Shown: positions 1 to 7,017 of the stretch, piece by piece
Numbering within the stretch: the first letter of the stretch is position 1
Layout of the letters: each line of letters starts with the position of its first letter
Assembly (NCBI GenBank): GCA_937871355.1
Contig: CALMPX010000315.1
Location: 1-18,529, forward strand
Length of the DNA stretch: 18,529 nucleotides
Direction: 5' to 3'
From: an uncultured Bdellovibrio sp.
Lineage (GTDB): Bacteria; Bdellovibrionota; Bdellovibrionia; Bdellovibrionales; Bdellovibrionaceae
Notes under the pieces: model-generated
Seen by the model: only the letters and a program-made list of their open reading frames with translations
What the model was told of the DNA's origin: nothing
Database searches by the model: none
Program-made: the position numbers and the translations under genes

Positions 1-430
1 TTTTAGTCTTAGGTTTCTCCATCATTTTTATAATTTCATCGGCGTACTGAGGTATACCTGATTTTATGTCGTCAATATCAACAAACGTATTGATGAAAGC
101 CTGTTTCATTTTACCATTGACAGTTTTTTTATTTTTATCTTTAATTTTTTTATTAACACCATGAATCAGCTGATTGAGCTGTGTTTCTAACATCGGTTTA
201 ATTTGTTCTTTGTTTTCAGATAAATCGAGATTTGAAACCTCGGTGTTAATGATGGCAGAAAGTTGTTCTTTCCACTGATTTACGCTAAATAAACCGTATT
301 TGATATTGTTAATATCCGAGTAATCTTGTTTGCGAATCTGATTATCCATCGATAGTGATATAATCTGCTGACCAAGAATAGCGACGACGGTAAAAATGAT
401 CGCGTACAAAATCGTTTTTAAATGTCTCAT
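1..430 (-). CDS. Membrane-anchored protein of unknown function, N-terminal part (cut by window edge)
   Basis: An open frame of 143 codons begins at the ATG at 430-428 and runs off the left edge, so only the N-terminus is visible. Residues about 5-20 form one hydrophobic segment (ILYAIIFTVVAILG), which looks like an uncleaved signal anchor. It is followed by a polar, mostly helical region rich in Lys, Asn and Gln. This topology resembles the periplasmic sensor part of a chemoreceptor or sensor kinase, but no diagnostic domain falls inside the window. A GGAG at 445-442 lies 11 nt before the ATG and can serve as ribosome binding site. The gene follows the phosphatase on the same strand after a 138-nt gap. 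The function is not recognised. Confidence 0.6.
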   Translation of the reverse strand, partial: MRHLKTILYAIIFTVVAILGQQIISLSMDNQIRKQDYSDINNIKYGLFSVNQWKEQLSAIINTEVSNLDLSENKEQIKPMLETQLNQLIHGVNKKIKDKNKKTVNGKMKQAFINTFVDIDDIKSGIPQYADEIIKMMEKPKTK

Positions 431-568
431 GCTTTTTACTACTCCGTGTGTGGGGAGACTCAACGAATATTGAGGGTCTTTATCATATTTTGATTTTAAT
501 TCAGAATAGTCAAAGATTTGAAAACATAAAAAAATTATAGGGATTTTTACCCCAAATTTGGTGAACAA
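431..568. other. Intergenic region, no gene seen
   Basis: AT-rich spacer between the phosphatase stop and the partial membrane gene, both on the minus strand. Apart from the GGAG near 442-445 I see no strong terminator or promoter. A short GGG/CCC pairing around 540-555 is too weak to call. Confidence 0.4.
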
Positions 569-1318
569 TTAGACCAGCGGTAGGTCAAGTCGTTTCGCTA
601 CGGAGTTCACAAAATGAAACTGTGATCCGCTCAGTTTGTATGTTGGATTTTGTGTTTGAATTAAACTTTTTAAGTCTTCGAAATTTTCACCGAGGATAAG
701 ATGAGCCGCAAGCAGCATCGTCGAAGTGCGGCCGATACCGGCCATACAATGAACGACCACATTTTTATGTTGAGCGCGAGCAAGACGAATAATCTGAGCC
801 AATTGATCGGCTTGTTCAAATGTTGGTGGGTGCATGTCGTCGATAGCTAAATGATGTAGGTCGAAGTGATCAGATAATTCATCTTTTTGATGATGCTTTT
901 CAGTCAAAGTGACGATAGCTCCGACACCACTTTTTTTCATGAAATCAATTTCTAAATTCAGACGTTCTTGATTAAGCCGAAAATAAATTTCATCGTTTTT
1001 GATTTCGAAATAATCGATGCAACGTGTTTTGTCGGCAATTAATGAAAACATATTTTGAAAGTGATTTATATGATCGAAACTTTGAACGATGTCATCAAAT
1101 TGAGCTTGGGTCATATCAAAAAAAACTTTAGCCATTGCACCGTATTCACGAAGATGTGATTTAAAAGACTGTAAAGAGTAGGTGCCGCTTGAGCGTTGTC
1201 CAATCCACGCATAAACGATCGACTCTTCAAAGGGCATATCAAACCAACGAATGCCATTAAATCCGGGGCGGGCCATGCCGGCGACGGAATTTTGCTTAAA
1301 CCACCAAAATGCTTTCAT
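569..1318 (-). CDS. Dual-specificity-type protein phosphatase (cysteine-based)
   Basis: A 249-aa protein with the Cys-phosphatase signature HCxxGxGRTS at residues 190-199 (His190, catalytic Cys191, Arg197). The aspartates in IDDMHPP (160-161) are in the right place to be the general acid, about 30 residues before the Cys. This is the architecture of the dual-specificity/CDKN3-like tyrosine phosphatase superfamily, which hydrolyses phospho-Tyr/Ser/Thr or sometimes phosphoinositides. The N-terminal 100 residues have no family I recognise. There is no signal peptide, so it is probably cytoplasmic. The ATG at 1318-1316 gives the full-length frame, but its upstream region has no good Shine-Dalgarno. 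It appears monocistronic, divergent from the surface-polymer operon. The true substrate cannot be read from the sequence. Confidence 0.85.
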   Translation of the reverse strand: MKAFWWFKQNSVAGMARPGFNGIRWFDMPFEESIVYAWIGQRSSGTYSLQSFKSHLREYGAMAKVFFDMTQAQFDDIVQSFDHINHFQNMFSLIADKTRCIDYFEIKNDEIYFRLNQERLNLEIDFMKKSGVGAIVTLTEKHHQKDELSDHFDLHHLAIDDMHPPTFEQADQLAQIIRLARAQHKNVVVHCMAGIGRTSTMLLAAHLILGENFEDLKSLIQTQNPTYKLSGSQFHFVNSVAKRLDLPLV

Positions 1319-1403
1319 TAATTTGTTGTAATTTTAATTCAGGGAATTGGCTACAAAAAAACTGGTGGAGATCAATGTAGGATTGATAATTTAAGAGCAT
1401 CTC

Positions 1404-1479
1404 AATAAAGCTCGACAATTTTAAACCTTAAAAACGATGAAATCGCTTCTATTTGGTTTATAATTTGCTTTGTGAACCT
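1404..1479 (+). repeat. Copy 1 of a 76-nt dispersed repeat
   Basis: This stretch aligns without gaps to 6480-6555. I count 56 identical positions of 76, and 16 of the 20 differences are transitions. The best conserved blocks are TGAAATCG, CTATTTGGT and ATTTGCTTT. It lies 90 nt upstream of the methyltransferase start at 1569; copy 2 lies just upstream of the gene at 6569. A TATAAT occurs at 1459-1464 here, but the equivalent bases in copy 2 differ, so conservation is not that of a simple sigma-70 promoter. Confidence 0.6.
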
Positions 1480-1568
1480 ATATCCAGCGCAAATCACGAA
1501 ATTCGTTGCCATTCGAATACGGAAACTGCACAATTTTATCAAATTCAATCGAAATAAAGGGCGTAATA

Positions 1569-2318
1569 ATGAACGGGCGCATTCTAGGAAAAAAAATTGA
1601 CCTTGATTATAATGATATCAGACGTTTTTTTAATGAGAGAGCAGTTATTTCAAAAGACAAAGGTCTTTCGACAACAATGTTCGGTAGCGAAGAAAATGCA
1701 CAAAAAAGAAATCAACGAGAAATTGAGATACTAGATGAAGTCTTTGCCAAAGACTGTATTCATCAAGTATTGGACGTAGGCTGTGGTATCGGCAGATTGG
1801 CAGAATACAGCGTCAAAAAAGGAGCTCGTTATATCGGAGTCGACGCGTCAGAAGAGCTCGTAAAAATAGCAAAAGAAAAATATTTAGCAAAGAGTCATAT
1901 TAATTTTTTTAATATTTCAGCTACAGATCTGCTACAAAAAGATATATTAAGTACACAATTCAATCTCGTATTAATCACGGCCGTTTTTCTGTATATGAAT
2001 GATGTTGATTGTCTTGATACGCTGAAGCAGTTGAATCAGATTTTATCAACAGCACCATCACCAATAATTTATCTAAGAGAGCCCGTTGCAATTATAGGCA
2101 ATAGATTAACTTTGAAGAACTTTTATTCAGATGATCTTAAGGCTAATTATAATGCTATCTACAGAACCCAAGAAGAGTATATTGAGATGTTTAAATTAAT
2201 ATTTGGCGAAAAATTTCAGCTCGTGTCAGCTGATTATTTATATGATCAGTCTTTGCACTCGCAATTGGAAACACGCCATCGGTATTTTGTATTTAAAAGG
2301 AATGATCGTGTTAAGTAG
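1569..2318 (+). CDS. SAM-dependent methyltransferase (class I)
   Basis: A 249-aa class I methyltransferase. Motif I, the SAM-binding glycine loop, is LDVGCGIG at residues 68-75, and the acidic ribose-binding residue follows in GVDAS. I chose ATG 1569 because AAAGG at 1556-1560 lies 8 nt upstream; the frame can be extended 21 codons to a TTG at 1506, which lacks a ribosome binding site. It is the first gene of an operon with a HAD phosphatase, a nucleotidyltransferase and a CDP-glycerol-type polymer transferase. The likely substrate is therefore a small alcohol, an amine or a sugar head group destined for the cell surface. The exact methyl acceptor is unknown. The last 11 nt overlap the next gene. 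Confidence 0.85.
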   Translation: MNGRILGKKIDLDYNDIRRFFNERAVISKDKGLSTTMFGSEENAQKRNQREIEILDEVFAKDCIHQVLDVGCGIGRLAEYSVKKGARYIGVDASEELVKIAKEKYLAKSHINFFNISATDLLQKDILSTQFNLVLITAVFLYMNDVDCLDTLKQLNQILSTAPSPIIYLREPVAIIGNRLTLKNFYSDDLKANYNAIYRTQEEYIEMFKLIFGEKFQLVSADYLYDQSLHSQLETRHRYFVFKRNDRVK

Positions 2319-2937
2319 CAAAGGTCCTTTTATTAAAACTGCATTTTGTTTTGACTTTGATGGTACGATTACAAGTGAAGAAATTTTACCACTATTGGCT
2401 AGGGAACTTTCAATCTATGAAGAAATTCAAGCTTTAACCGATGCAACAATCAAAGGTATTATTCCATTTAAAAGATCGTTTTTGCTAAGATGTAGATTAT
2501 TATCAGAAGTTCCAATTTCACGAGTGCGTGAGATTGTTCATAGTGTATCACTAAATGACGAAATTGTAGATTTTATAAAAAATAGACAACATAATAGTTT
2601 TGTAGTGACTGGTAATTTAGATGTTTGGGTTAATCAAGTCATCAACGAAAAATTAGGATGCGAAGTGTTTTCATCATCCGCGGATGTGATTGGCGACAAG
2701 CTTGGAACGATAACACATGTGTTGAACAAGGGTGTGGCGGTTAAGTCATTGCGCAATCAATTTGAACGTTTGGTGGCGATTGGAGACGGTATGGGAGATA
2801 TTCAGATGTTTGAAGAGTGTGATTTGAACATAGCGTTTGGTGGTGTCCACAAGCCAATAGAAACTTTAATAAAGTCAGCCCACATCGTTACATATAGTCA
2901 GGAGGGGCTGTGCAAAGCGTTGAAAATGTTGTCATAA
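2308..2937 (+). CDS. HAD-superfamily phosphatase, SerB-like (HAD-IB)
   Basis: A 209-aa haloacid-dehalogenase phosphatase. Motif I DFDGT is at residues 16-20 (nucleophile Asp16, acid/base Asp18). Motif II is the Thr in VVTGN near residue 97, and the motif IV metal ligands are in AIGDGMGD near residue 160. The size and helical cap between motifs I and II fit the phosphoserine-phosphatase branch. GTG 2308 is the preferred start because AAAAGG (2295-2300) lies 7 nt upstream; the nearby ATG at 2302 is only 1 nt from it. The gene overlaps the methyltransferase by 11 nt and the nucleotidyltransferase by 28 nt, so translation is coupled. In this operon it probably dephosphorylates a pathway intermediate rather than serving serine synthesis. 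That is inferred from context. Confidence 0.8.
   Translation: MLSSKGPFIKTAFCFDFDGTITSEEILPLLARELSIYEEIQALTDATIKGIIPFKRSFLLRCRLLSEVPISRVREIVHSVSLNDEIVDFIKNRQHNSFVVTGNLDVWVNQVINEKLGCEVFSSSADVIGDKLGTITHVLNKGVAVKSLRNQFERLVAIGDGMGDIQMFEECDLNIAFGGVHKPIETLIKSAHIVTYSQEGLCKALKMLS
2901..2906 (+). promoter_or_regulatory. Ribosome binding site deciding the GTG start of the nucleotidyltransferase
   Basis: GGAGGG lies inside the 3' end of the HAD gene, a few nt before GTG 2910, and supports this non-ATG start. Confidence 0.65.
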
Positions 2938-3566
2938 GTGCAGCAGGCATGGGCTCGCGATTAGAATTAAACATGCCTAAATGTTTGGTTGAAATAAATA
3001 ATAAAAAAATTATAGATTATCAATTAGAGCTTATAAGAGAAATTCCTAATGTGTATATGGTGGTCGGCTTTATGGAAGAGGCTGTCATGGAGCATGTGTA
3101 TAGAAAAAGAAAAGATGTCATTTTTGTACGAAATGCTGATTATAAAACAACTACAAATTCCTACAGTGTCTATTTGGCTACTAAAGATATGAGCAAACCT
3201 TTTGTTAGCTTTGATGGAGACTTAATCGTAAATCCGATGAGTTTTAAAAATTTTTTAAGCGAATGTGAAAATGGAGAAAGCCTAGTTTGCTATACGAATT
3301 CAAAATCGGAAGATGCTGTTTTTGTTAGATTAGATACAACAACTAAGTATATTGAAGGTTTTGATCGAATTAAAAATAGCCCATACGAATGGTCTGGGTT
3401 GGCTTATTTTTCAGGTATTAAAATTGCAAAAAATGGTGGATATATATTTGCTGAAATTGAAAAACATTTACCCATTAAGGCCCATATGATTGACTGTTGC
3501 GAAGTAGATACCCCAGACGATCTTAAGACAGCCGTAAAGTTCTGCAGCCAAATGAGTGATCAGTAG
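2910..3566 (+). CDS. LicC/GlmU-like nucleotidyltransferase (probably CTP-dependent)
   Basis: A 218-aa GT-A-fold NTP transferase. The nucleotide-binding loop is AAGMGSRL (residues 11-18), followed by the PKCLVEI motif. The metal-binding DGD is near residue 100 and the family-typical VDTPDDL lies close to the C-terminus. Length and motif order resemble choline-phosphate cytidylyltransferase LicC and related enzymes that activate phosphorylated small molecules or sugars as CDP or UDP derivatives. The GTG start is backed by a strong Shine-Dalgarno. It overlaps the HAD gene by 28 nt and lies 2 nt before the CDP-glycerol-type transferase gene. It most likely makes the activated donor that the next enzyme polymerises or transfers. 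Which nucleotide and alcohol it uses cannot be told from motifs alone. Confidence 0.8.
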   Translation: MQSVENVVISAAGMGSRLELNMPKCLVEINNKKIIDYQLELIREIPNVYMVVGFMEEAVMEHVYRKRKDVIFVRNADYKTTTNSYSVYLATKDMSKPFVSFDGDLIVNPMSFKNFLSECENGESLVCYTNSKSEDAVFVRLDTTTKYIEGFDRIKNSPYEWSGLAYFSGIKIAKNGGYIFAEIEKHLPIKAHMIDCCEVDTPDDLKTAVKFCSQMSDQ

Positions 3567-3568
3567 CC

Positions 3569-4831
3569 ATGTTTAACAGGGTGATCAGGTTTATTTTAAG
3601 AAAAATAAACCTTGTTAAAAAAAGAATGCTACGAACCATACCTGTCGTTAAAGCATTTCATAAATATAGATTATTTAAAATACGTTTGTTAAAAAAGAAA
3701 ATTAATATTGTATTTTTTGTATATGAAATATCGATCTGGAAATTAGATGACTTGTTATCTCGGTTACAAAAAGACGATCGATTCGATGTATTTGTCGTTA
3801 TCTGTCCTAATATTTATTACCCAACAGGGAAAAGAGAATCAGTTGCAGACGAGACTTACAATTACTTTTCATTAAAAGGTGTAACGGTCAAACATGGTTA
3901 TGATTTTTTAAAAAATCAAATGATCGACATCAAAAAATTGATCGATCCGGACGTTATATTTTTTACAAATCCGTACGATTTGACATATCAAAATTTACTC
4001 ATTGAAAACTTTTATGATCGACTCACTTGTTATGTTCCCTATGGAATGATGCTTGCGGATATAAATCAAAGCCAATACAATTTACCTTTTCATAATTTTT
4101 TATGGAAGCATTTTGTCGAGACTGACGTGCATAGAGAAATGTCCGAATCTATATCGGAAATCAAAGGAAGTAACGTCGTAGTTTCTGGCTATCCCAGCTT
4201 CGATGAGATGAGCAAGATTGAAAAAAGAAGCAAAAAAAATCAGAAAAAAATAATAATATGGGCTCCGCATCACACTATCGAAAAAAACTTAGTACATGGA
4301 TTGAATTTGTCTAACTTTATTGAGCTCAAAGACAAAATGTTAGAATTAAGTTTAATATACAAAGATTCGATAGAAATTGTTTTCAAACCACATCCCCTTT
4401 TAAAGAACAAGCTCGAGAGTCTGGCGGGGTGGACAAATGAAGAGGTAAACTCTTATTATGAAAGTTGGAACCGAAAAGATAATAGAAGACTAGAGGAGGG
4501 CTCCTATCTCGATTTGTTTATGGAGTCTGATGCAATGATACTCGATAGTGTGTCCTTTATGGCTGAATATTTATATACAGGTAAGCCAATAATTTTCACA
4601 GAAAAACTCAAGTCTCCTCAGTTTAACAAATTTGGTGAATTGGTTTACAGTCATTTATATAAAGCAAAAAATTTTGATCAAATTTCAGAATTTATTAGGC
4701 GCGTAGTTTTAAATAATGAAGATGAATTACATGACAATCGAAATATTTTTTTTGAAAAATATTTATTATCCCCTGACGTAAAAGGCGCAAGTCATTTTAT
4801 ATATCAGTATCTTTGTAAATCATTATTTTAG
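3569..4831 (+). CDS. CDP-glycerol:glycerophosphotransferase family protein (TagB/TagF-like)
   Basis: A 420-aa GT-B-fold transferase of the Glyphos_transf family. Hallmarks are WAPHH in the middle (about residue 230), FKPHPLL some 40 residues later, and the segment SDAMILDSVSFMAEYL, whose Asp-Ser pair contacts the CDP donor in TagF. A basic N-terminus (residues 1-45, many Lys/Arg) fits peripheral attachment to the inner membrane, as in teichoic acid polymerases. The family transfers polyol-phosphate units from CDP-polyols to teichoic acids or Gram-negative capsules. Here it closes an operon with a methyltransferase, a HAD phosphatase and a nucleotidyltransferase. That suggests a phosphate-linked substituent or polymer on capsule or LPS. 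The start is 2 nt after the previous stop. Confidence 0.85.
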   Translation: MFNRVIRFILRKINLVKKRMLRTIPVVKAFHKYRLFKIRLLKKKINIVFFVYEISIWKLDDLLSRLQKDDRFDVFVVICPNIYYPTGKRESVADETYNYFSLKGVTVKHGYDFLKNQMIDIKKLIDPDVIFFTNPYDLTYQNLLIENFYDRLTCYVPYGMMLADINQSQYNLPFHNFLWKHFVETDVHREMSESISEIKGSNVVVSGYPSFDEMSKIEKRSKKNQKKIIIWAPHHTIEKNLVHGLNLSNFIELKDKMLELSLIYKDSIEIVFKPHPLLKNKLESLAGWTNEEVNSYYESWNRKDNRRLEEGSYLDLFMESDAMILDSVSFMAEYLYTGKPIIFTEKLKSPQFNKFGELVYSHLYKAKNFDQISEFIRRVVLNNEDELHDNRNIFFEKYLLSPDVKGASHFIYQYLCKSLF

Positions 4832-4832
4832 T

Positions 4833-4916
4833 TTATGTCGGCCCCATTCGTTGAAGCACGTCAACGTTGCGGGCCGAGTAAGCCCATTCATTGTCATTCC
4901 ATCCTAATACTTCGAA
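4833..4916 (-). pseudogene. GAPDH C-terminal remnant
   Basis: The minus strand encodes 27 codons plus a stop containing GWNDNEWAYSARNVDVL. This matches the conserved GAPDH C-terminal signature SWYDNEWGYSNRVVDL in spacing (W-x-DNEW-x-YS-x-R-x-VD). The frame is closed by a TAG immediately upstream and no start codon or other GAPDH part follows, so only the last few percent of the gene remains. It lies 1 nt past the stop of the glycerophosphotransferase gene, tail to tail. It is a fossil left by a deletion or by island insertion. Confidence 0.75.
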
Positions 4917-5174
4917 CTACTTATTTTATGCCTTTCCTGGAGTGAGCTGTTTTCGACAAGCATGCGATTATTGAGTACATCGCCGCAAATTACCTTAAGC
5001 GTTGTCGTTAATTGGAACAAAGCCGTAAACCCTTAAGTTTAGGCACCTTGACGAAAAGTTTCTCTTTTTCAAAAGCTTCTTAAGACATGGGCTTGTTGTC
5101 ATGTTTTCCATCTTCAAATGCTGATATTGCATAAATATTTTGACAAAGTTCTCCACCATCTTTCATATAAAGCC
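4917..5174. other. Intergenic region with decayed sequence, no gene called
   Basis: About 260 nt between the GAPDH remnant and the deaminase start. Both strands carry only short stop-broken frames, the longest about 54 codons on the minus strand and not recognisable. It probably contains more decayed coding DNA, and possibly the deaminase promoter, but no clear promoter can be picked. Confidence 0.4.
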
Positions 5175-5624
5175 ATGAGACCATCTAAAGTAGCCAATTT
5201 AATGAATCTAGCTGAAGTTGTCGCACAAAGGTCTCACGATGCTGAAACCCAGGTCGGTGCCTTGTTGGTATCGAATAAAACCGGTGCGATTCTGGCCACG
5301 GGTTTTAATGGTTTTGTTCGCGGAACCAACGATAAAGCGTTACCTAACGTGCGTCCGGATAAATATACATATATGGTTCATGCTGAACAAAATTTAATTG
5401 CGAACTGTGCTCGTCATGGCATCTCTATGGATGACTGCACGGTTGTCTGTACGCATTCACCCTGTGTTGTCTGCATGAGATTATTATTTCAGTGTGGAAT
5501 TACTGAAGTGCTTTATAAGATATCTTATACTGATTCTGAAAAAGTAAAAGAAATGAAAGATATTAAAGTTATTGAAATGGCGACAGAAGAGCCTGATATA
5601 AAAAAACTAAGATACGAAGTTTGA
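5175..5624 (+). CDS. dCMP deaminase / CDA-fold zinc deaminase
   Basis: A 149-aa cytidine/deoxycytidylate deaminase-family enzyme. Zinc and proton-transfer residues are in the HAE motif (His69, Glu71), and the second zinc motif is PCVVC (Cys97, Cys100). Family members convert dCMP to dUMP, feeding thymidylate synthesis. The N-terminus RPSKVANLMNLAEVVAQRS aligns well with the usual dCMP deaminase opening (RPSW..YFM.IA..VA.RS), so I chose ATG 5175. The frame extends 19 codons to ATG 5118, but that extension reads like non-coding debris. The Shine-Dalgarno is weak. It is a single gene between decayed DNA and the tRNA-like element. A role in nucleoside or RNA deamination cannot be excluded. Confidence 0.8.
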   Translation: MRPSKVANLMNLAEVVAQRSHDAETQVGALLVSNKTGAILATGFNGFVRGTNDKALPNVRPDKYTYMVHAEQNLIANCARHGISMDDCTVVCTHSPCVVCMRLLFQCGITEVLYKISYTDSEKVKEMKDIKVIEMATEEPDIKKLRYEV

Positions 5625-5653
5625 GAGAATTCTTAAAGAGTTATTAAGATAAG

Positions 5654-5729
5654 TGGGGCAACCAACGGGGCTCGAACTCGCGACAACCGGAATCACAATC
5701 CAGTGCTCTGCCAACTGAGCTGATTTTGC
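5654..5729 (-). tRNA. tRNA-His(GTG)-like sequence, degenerate acceptor stem (probably pseudo-tRNA or att remnant)
   Basis: Read on the minus strand it has a good D arm (GCTC...GAGC), a 5-bp anticodon stem (CTGGA/TCCGG) with loop TTGTGAT and anticodon GTG at 5696-5694, a T loop TTCGAGC, and an encoded CCA at 5656-5654 after C73. The acceptor stem is damaged: only 4 of 7 pairs form (GCAAAAT against TGGTTGC). Position 8 is C rather than T, G-1 is missing (C), and the T stem has one A-C mismatch. The 3' strand predicts an intact 5' strand GGCAACCA that is absent. It may be the 3' portion of a tRNA-His copied by a site-specific integration, or simply a decayed gene. Confidence 0.55.
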
Positions 5730-5820
5730 GCTGGATAGCGTCGGCGTGTTTTTGATTAAATATTTTTTAATGTAACAAAATTCCACAGTATTGATCCTTG
5801 CATCATATTGATACAAAATT

Positions 5821-5847
5821 TAAGTGCAGTTTAAAATGAGCCGATAA
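5821..5847 (+). promoter_or_regulatory. FliA (sigma-28)-type promoter
   Basis: TAAG at 5821-5824, a 15-nt spacer, and GCCGATAA at 5840-5847. The second box is a perfect match to the sigma-28 -10 consensus, and spacing to the TAAA-like -35 is exact. The lipoprotein start follows 26 nt after the -10, leaving room for a short leader and the AAAAGGA ribosome binding site. Confidence 0.75.
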
Positions 5848-5873
5848 AAATTGTAGATACTGAAAAGGATTTT

Positions 5874-6455
5874 ATGAAAAAAATAATTTTAGCCCAGCTG
5901 TTTTTTTCATTATTAACAGGGTGTGGATATAGTGTGGTCAAGCTAGAGAATACGGTGGGTGTTTTGGAAGGCCACTGGAAATCAGATTGTCTCGTATTCG
6001 GTGTTAATTCAGCTATGATGAGTGTAACACTGGAAAAAGTCAGTAGTGTCGTTTTTAATTCACGAGCAGTTATATCGAGTTACAATCAAAATAACTGTAC
6101 CGGCAGTGTGACTGAAATGGATGCCAACGGCCAGCCGCTGCCTCCCAGTGGAATCGGTCCGGTCACTGATATTGCGACAATAGTGCCTTTACTGCCAGGG
6201 ATGCCAGATAAGTATATTTTAATATCCAATCAGCCTCTGGGCATAAATGGTTCACCTAATGGTCCTCCGGCCTATCAAGTTTTGTATCATGCTAATAATA
6301 AACTTTATATTCTCATCATTGGTCCGGCCGTAACGGGCACGACATGGGATGAATGGAAAACATCGAGTACGGTGGTCGCACAGTTTGAGGCCGATCCAGA
6401 AGTTCTCTCCGATGACGGTAACAATACCAACAATGCTAAGCTCACACGACAATAA
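5874..6455 (+). CDS. Putative outer- or inner-membrane lipoprotein, unknown function
   Basis: A 193-aa protein with a lipoprotein signal peptide: basic MKK, hydrophobic stretch, lipobox LTGC with lipidated Cys17. The mature part is Gly/Pro/Asn rich, with likely beta structure. It has two later cysteines (near residues 37 and 63) that could form a disulphide, and an Asn-rich tail (GNNTNNAK). No family is recognised. AAAAGGA about 8 nt before the ATG is a good ribosome binding site. A FliA-type promoter precedes it, so expression is probably tied to the motility regulon; in Bdellovibrio that regulon is active in the free-swimming attack phase (family knowledge, not shown here). Confidence 0.75.
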   Translation: MKKIILAQLFFSLLTGCGYSVVKLENTVGVLEGHWKSDCLVFGVNSAMMSVTLEKVSSVVFNSRAVISSYNQNNCTGSVTEMDANGQPLPPSGIGPVTDIATIVPLLPGMPDKYILISNQPLGINGSPNGPPAYQVLYHANNKLYILIIGPAVTGTTWDEWKTSSTVVAQFEADPEVLSDDGNNTNNAKLTRQ

Positions 6456-6479
6456 GAGTGACAATTCTAGAATCTGTTA

Positions 6480-6555
6480 AATAAAAATCAACAATTTCAA
6501 GCCTCAAATGCAGTGAAATCGTTCCTATTTGGTCTACGATTTGCTTTATAATCTG
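6480..6555 (+). repeat. Copy 2 of the 76-nt dispersed repeat
   Basis: Ungapped partner of 1404-1479 (56 of 76 identical, mostly transitions). It ends 13 nt before the start codon at 6569. A TATAAT occurs at 6547-6552, but a transcript from it would begin inside the ribosome binding site. Confidence 0.6.
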
Positions 6556-6568
6556 TAGCGAGGTTTTT

Positions 6569-7015
6569 ATGAAAAAATTGATGACTTTCATTTGTGTTGG
6601 CTTTTTAAGTGCGTCGGCCTTTGCTGATTGTGGTTTATCTTATGATATCGCGGCTAAAAGACGCCACAAGATTGATACTGTAGTGGCTTGGGTTGTTTCG
6701 TTTGGCGCATTAACGTTTTTAGATAGCTATGAATCAAATCGTTTTGATCAGTTAATAGATATGTTTAAAGACTCTCAAGCGGGCCGATTGAATGGTGATT
6801 ATGCTTACGAGCTTAACCAAGTGGTGAAGCATTCAATTAAGAAAGCTCAACTTGTACGAACCAAACAATTGGAACAAAAGGTTTTGGCTTTAATCAATGA
6901 AGGATATGAAAAAGAAATTTTTTGTCCCATTAAAAAAATTGAAAATGGAGTCGAAAAAAGAGCTGTTTTCGGTCAACATGCCATCATGAAGTATGTCGCT
7001 GAAAAATTGCCTTAA
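6569..7015 (+). CDS. Small secreted protein, unknown function
   Basis: A 148-aa protein with a Sec signal peptide (MKK, hydrophobic core, cleavage expected after SAFA at residue 19). The mature part is alpha-helical and charged. It has two cysteines (residue 21 and about 119 in FCPIKK) that could pair in the periplasm. A second hydrophobic segment, VVAWVVSFGALTFL (about 38-51), could be a membrane-inserting helix. GCGAGG just upstream of the ATG is a usable ribosome binding site. The exported HAD-like gene follows after 2 nt, so the two are probably co-translated. No family is recognised. Confidence 0.65.
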   Translation: MKKLMTFICVGFLSASAFADCGLSYDIAAKRRHKIDTVVAWVVSFGALTFLDSYESNRFDQLIDMFKDSQAGRLNGDYAYELNQVVKHSIKKAQLVRTKQLEQKVLALINEGYEKEIFCPIKKIENGVEKRAVFGQHAIMKYVAEKLP

Positions 7016-7017
7016 GC

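Noticed and set aside
4955..5150. A 54-codon minus-strand frame upstream of the deaminase
   Set aside because: No recognisable product and surrounded by decayed sequence; treated as debris.
5607..5816. A 69-codon minus-strand frame over the tRNA-like region
   Set aside because: It is the translation of the tRNA-like sequence itself, with no ribosome binding site or homology.
6252..6464. Minus-strand frame inside the lipoprotein gene
   Set aside because: Antisense shadow of a gene with a clear signal peptide and promoter on the plus strand.
6547..6552. TATAAT as the promoter of the 148-aa gene
   Set aside because: Transcription would start about 10 nt before the ATG and remove the ribosome binding site; no matching -35.
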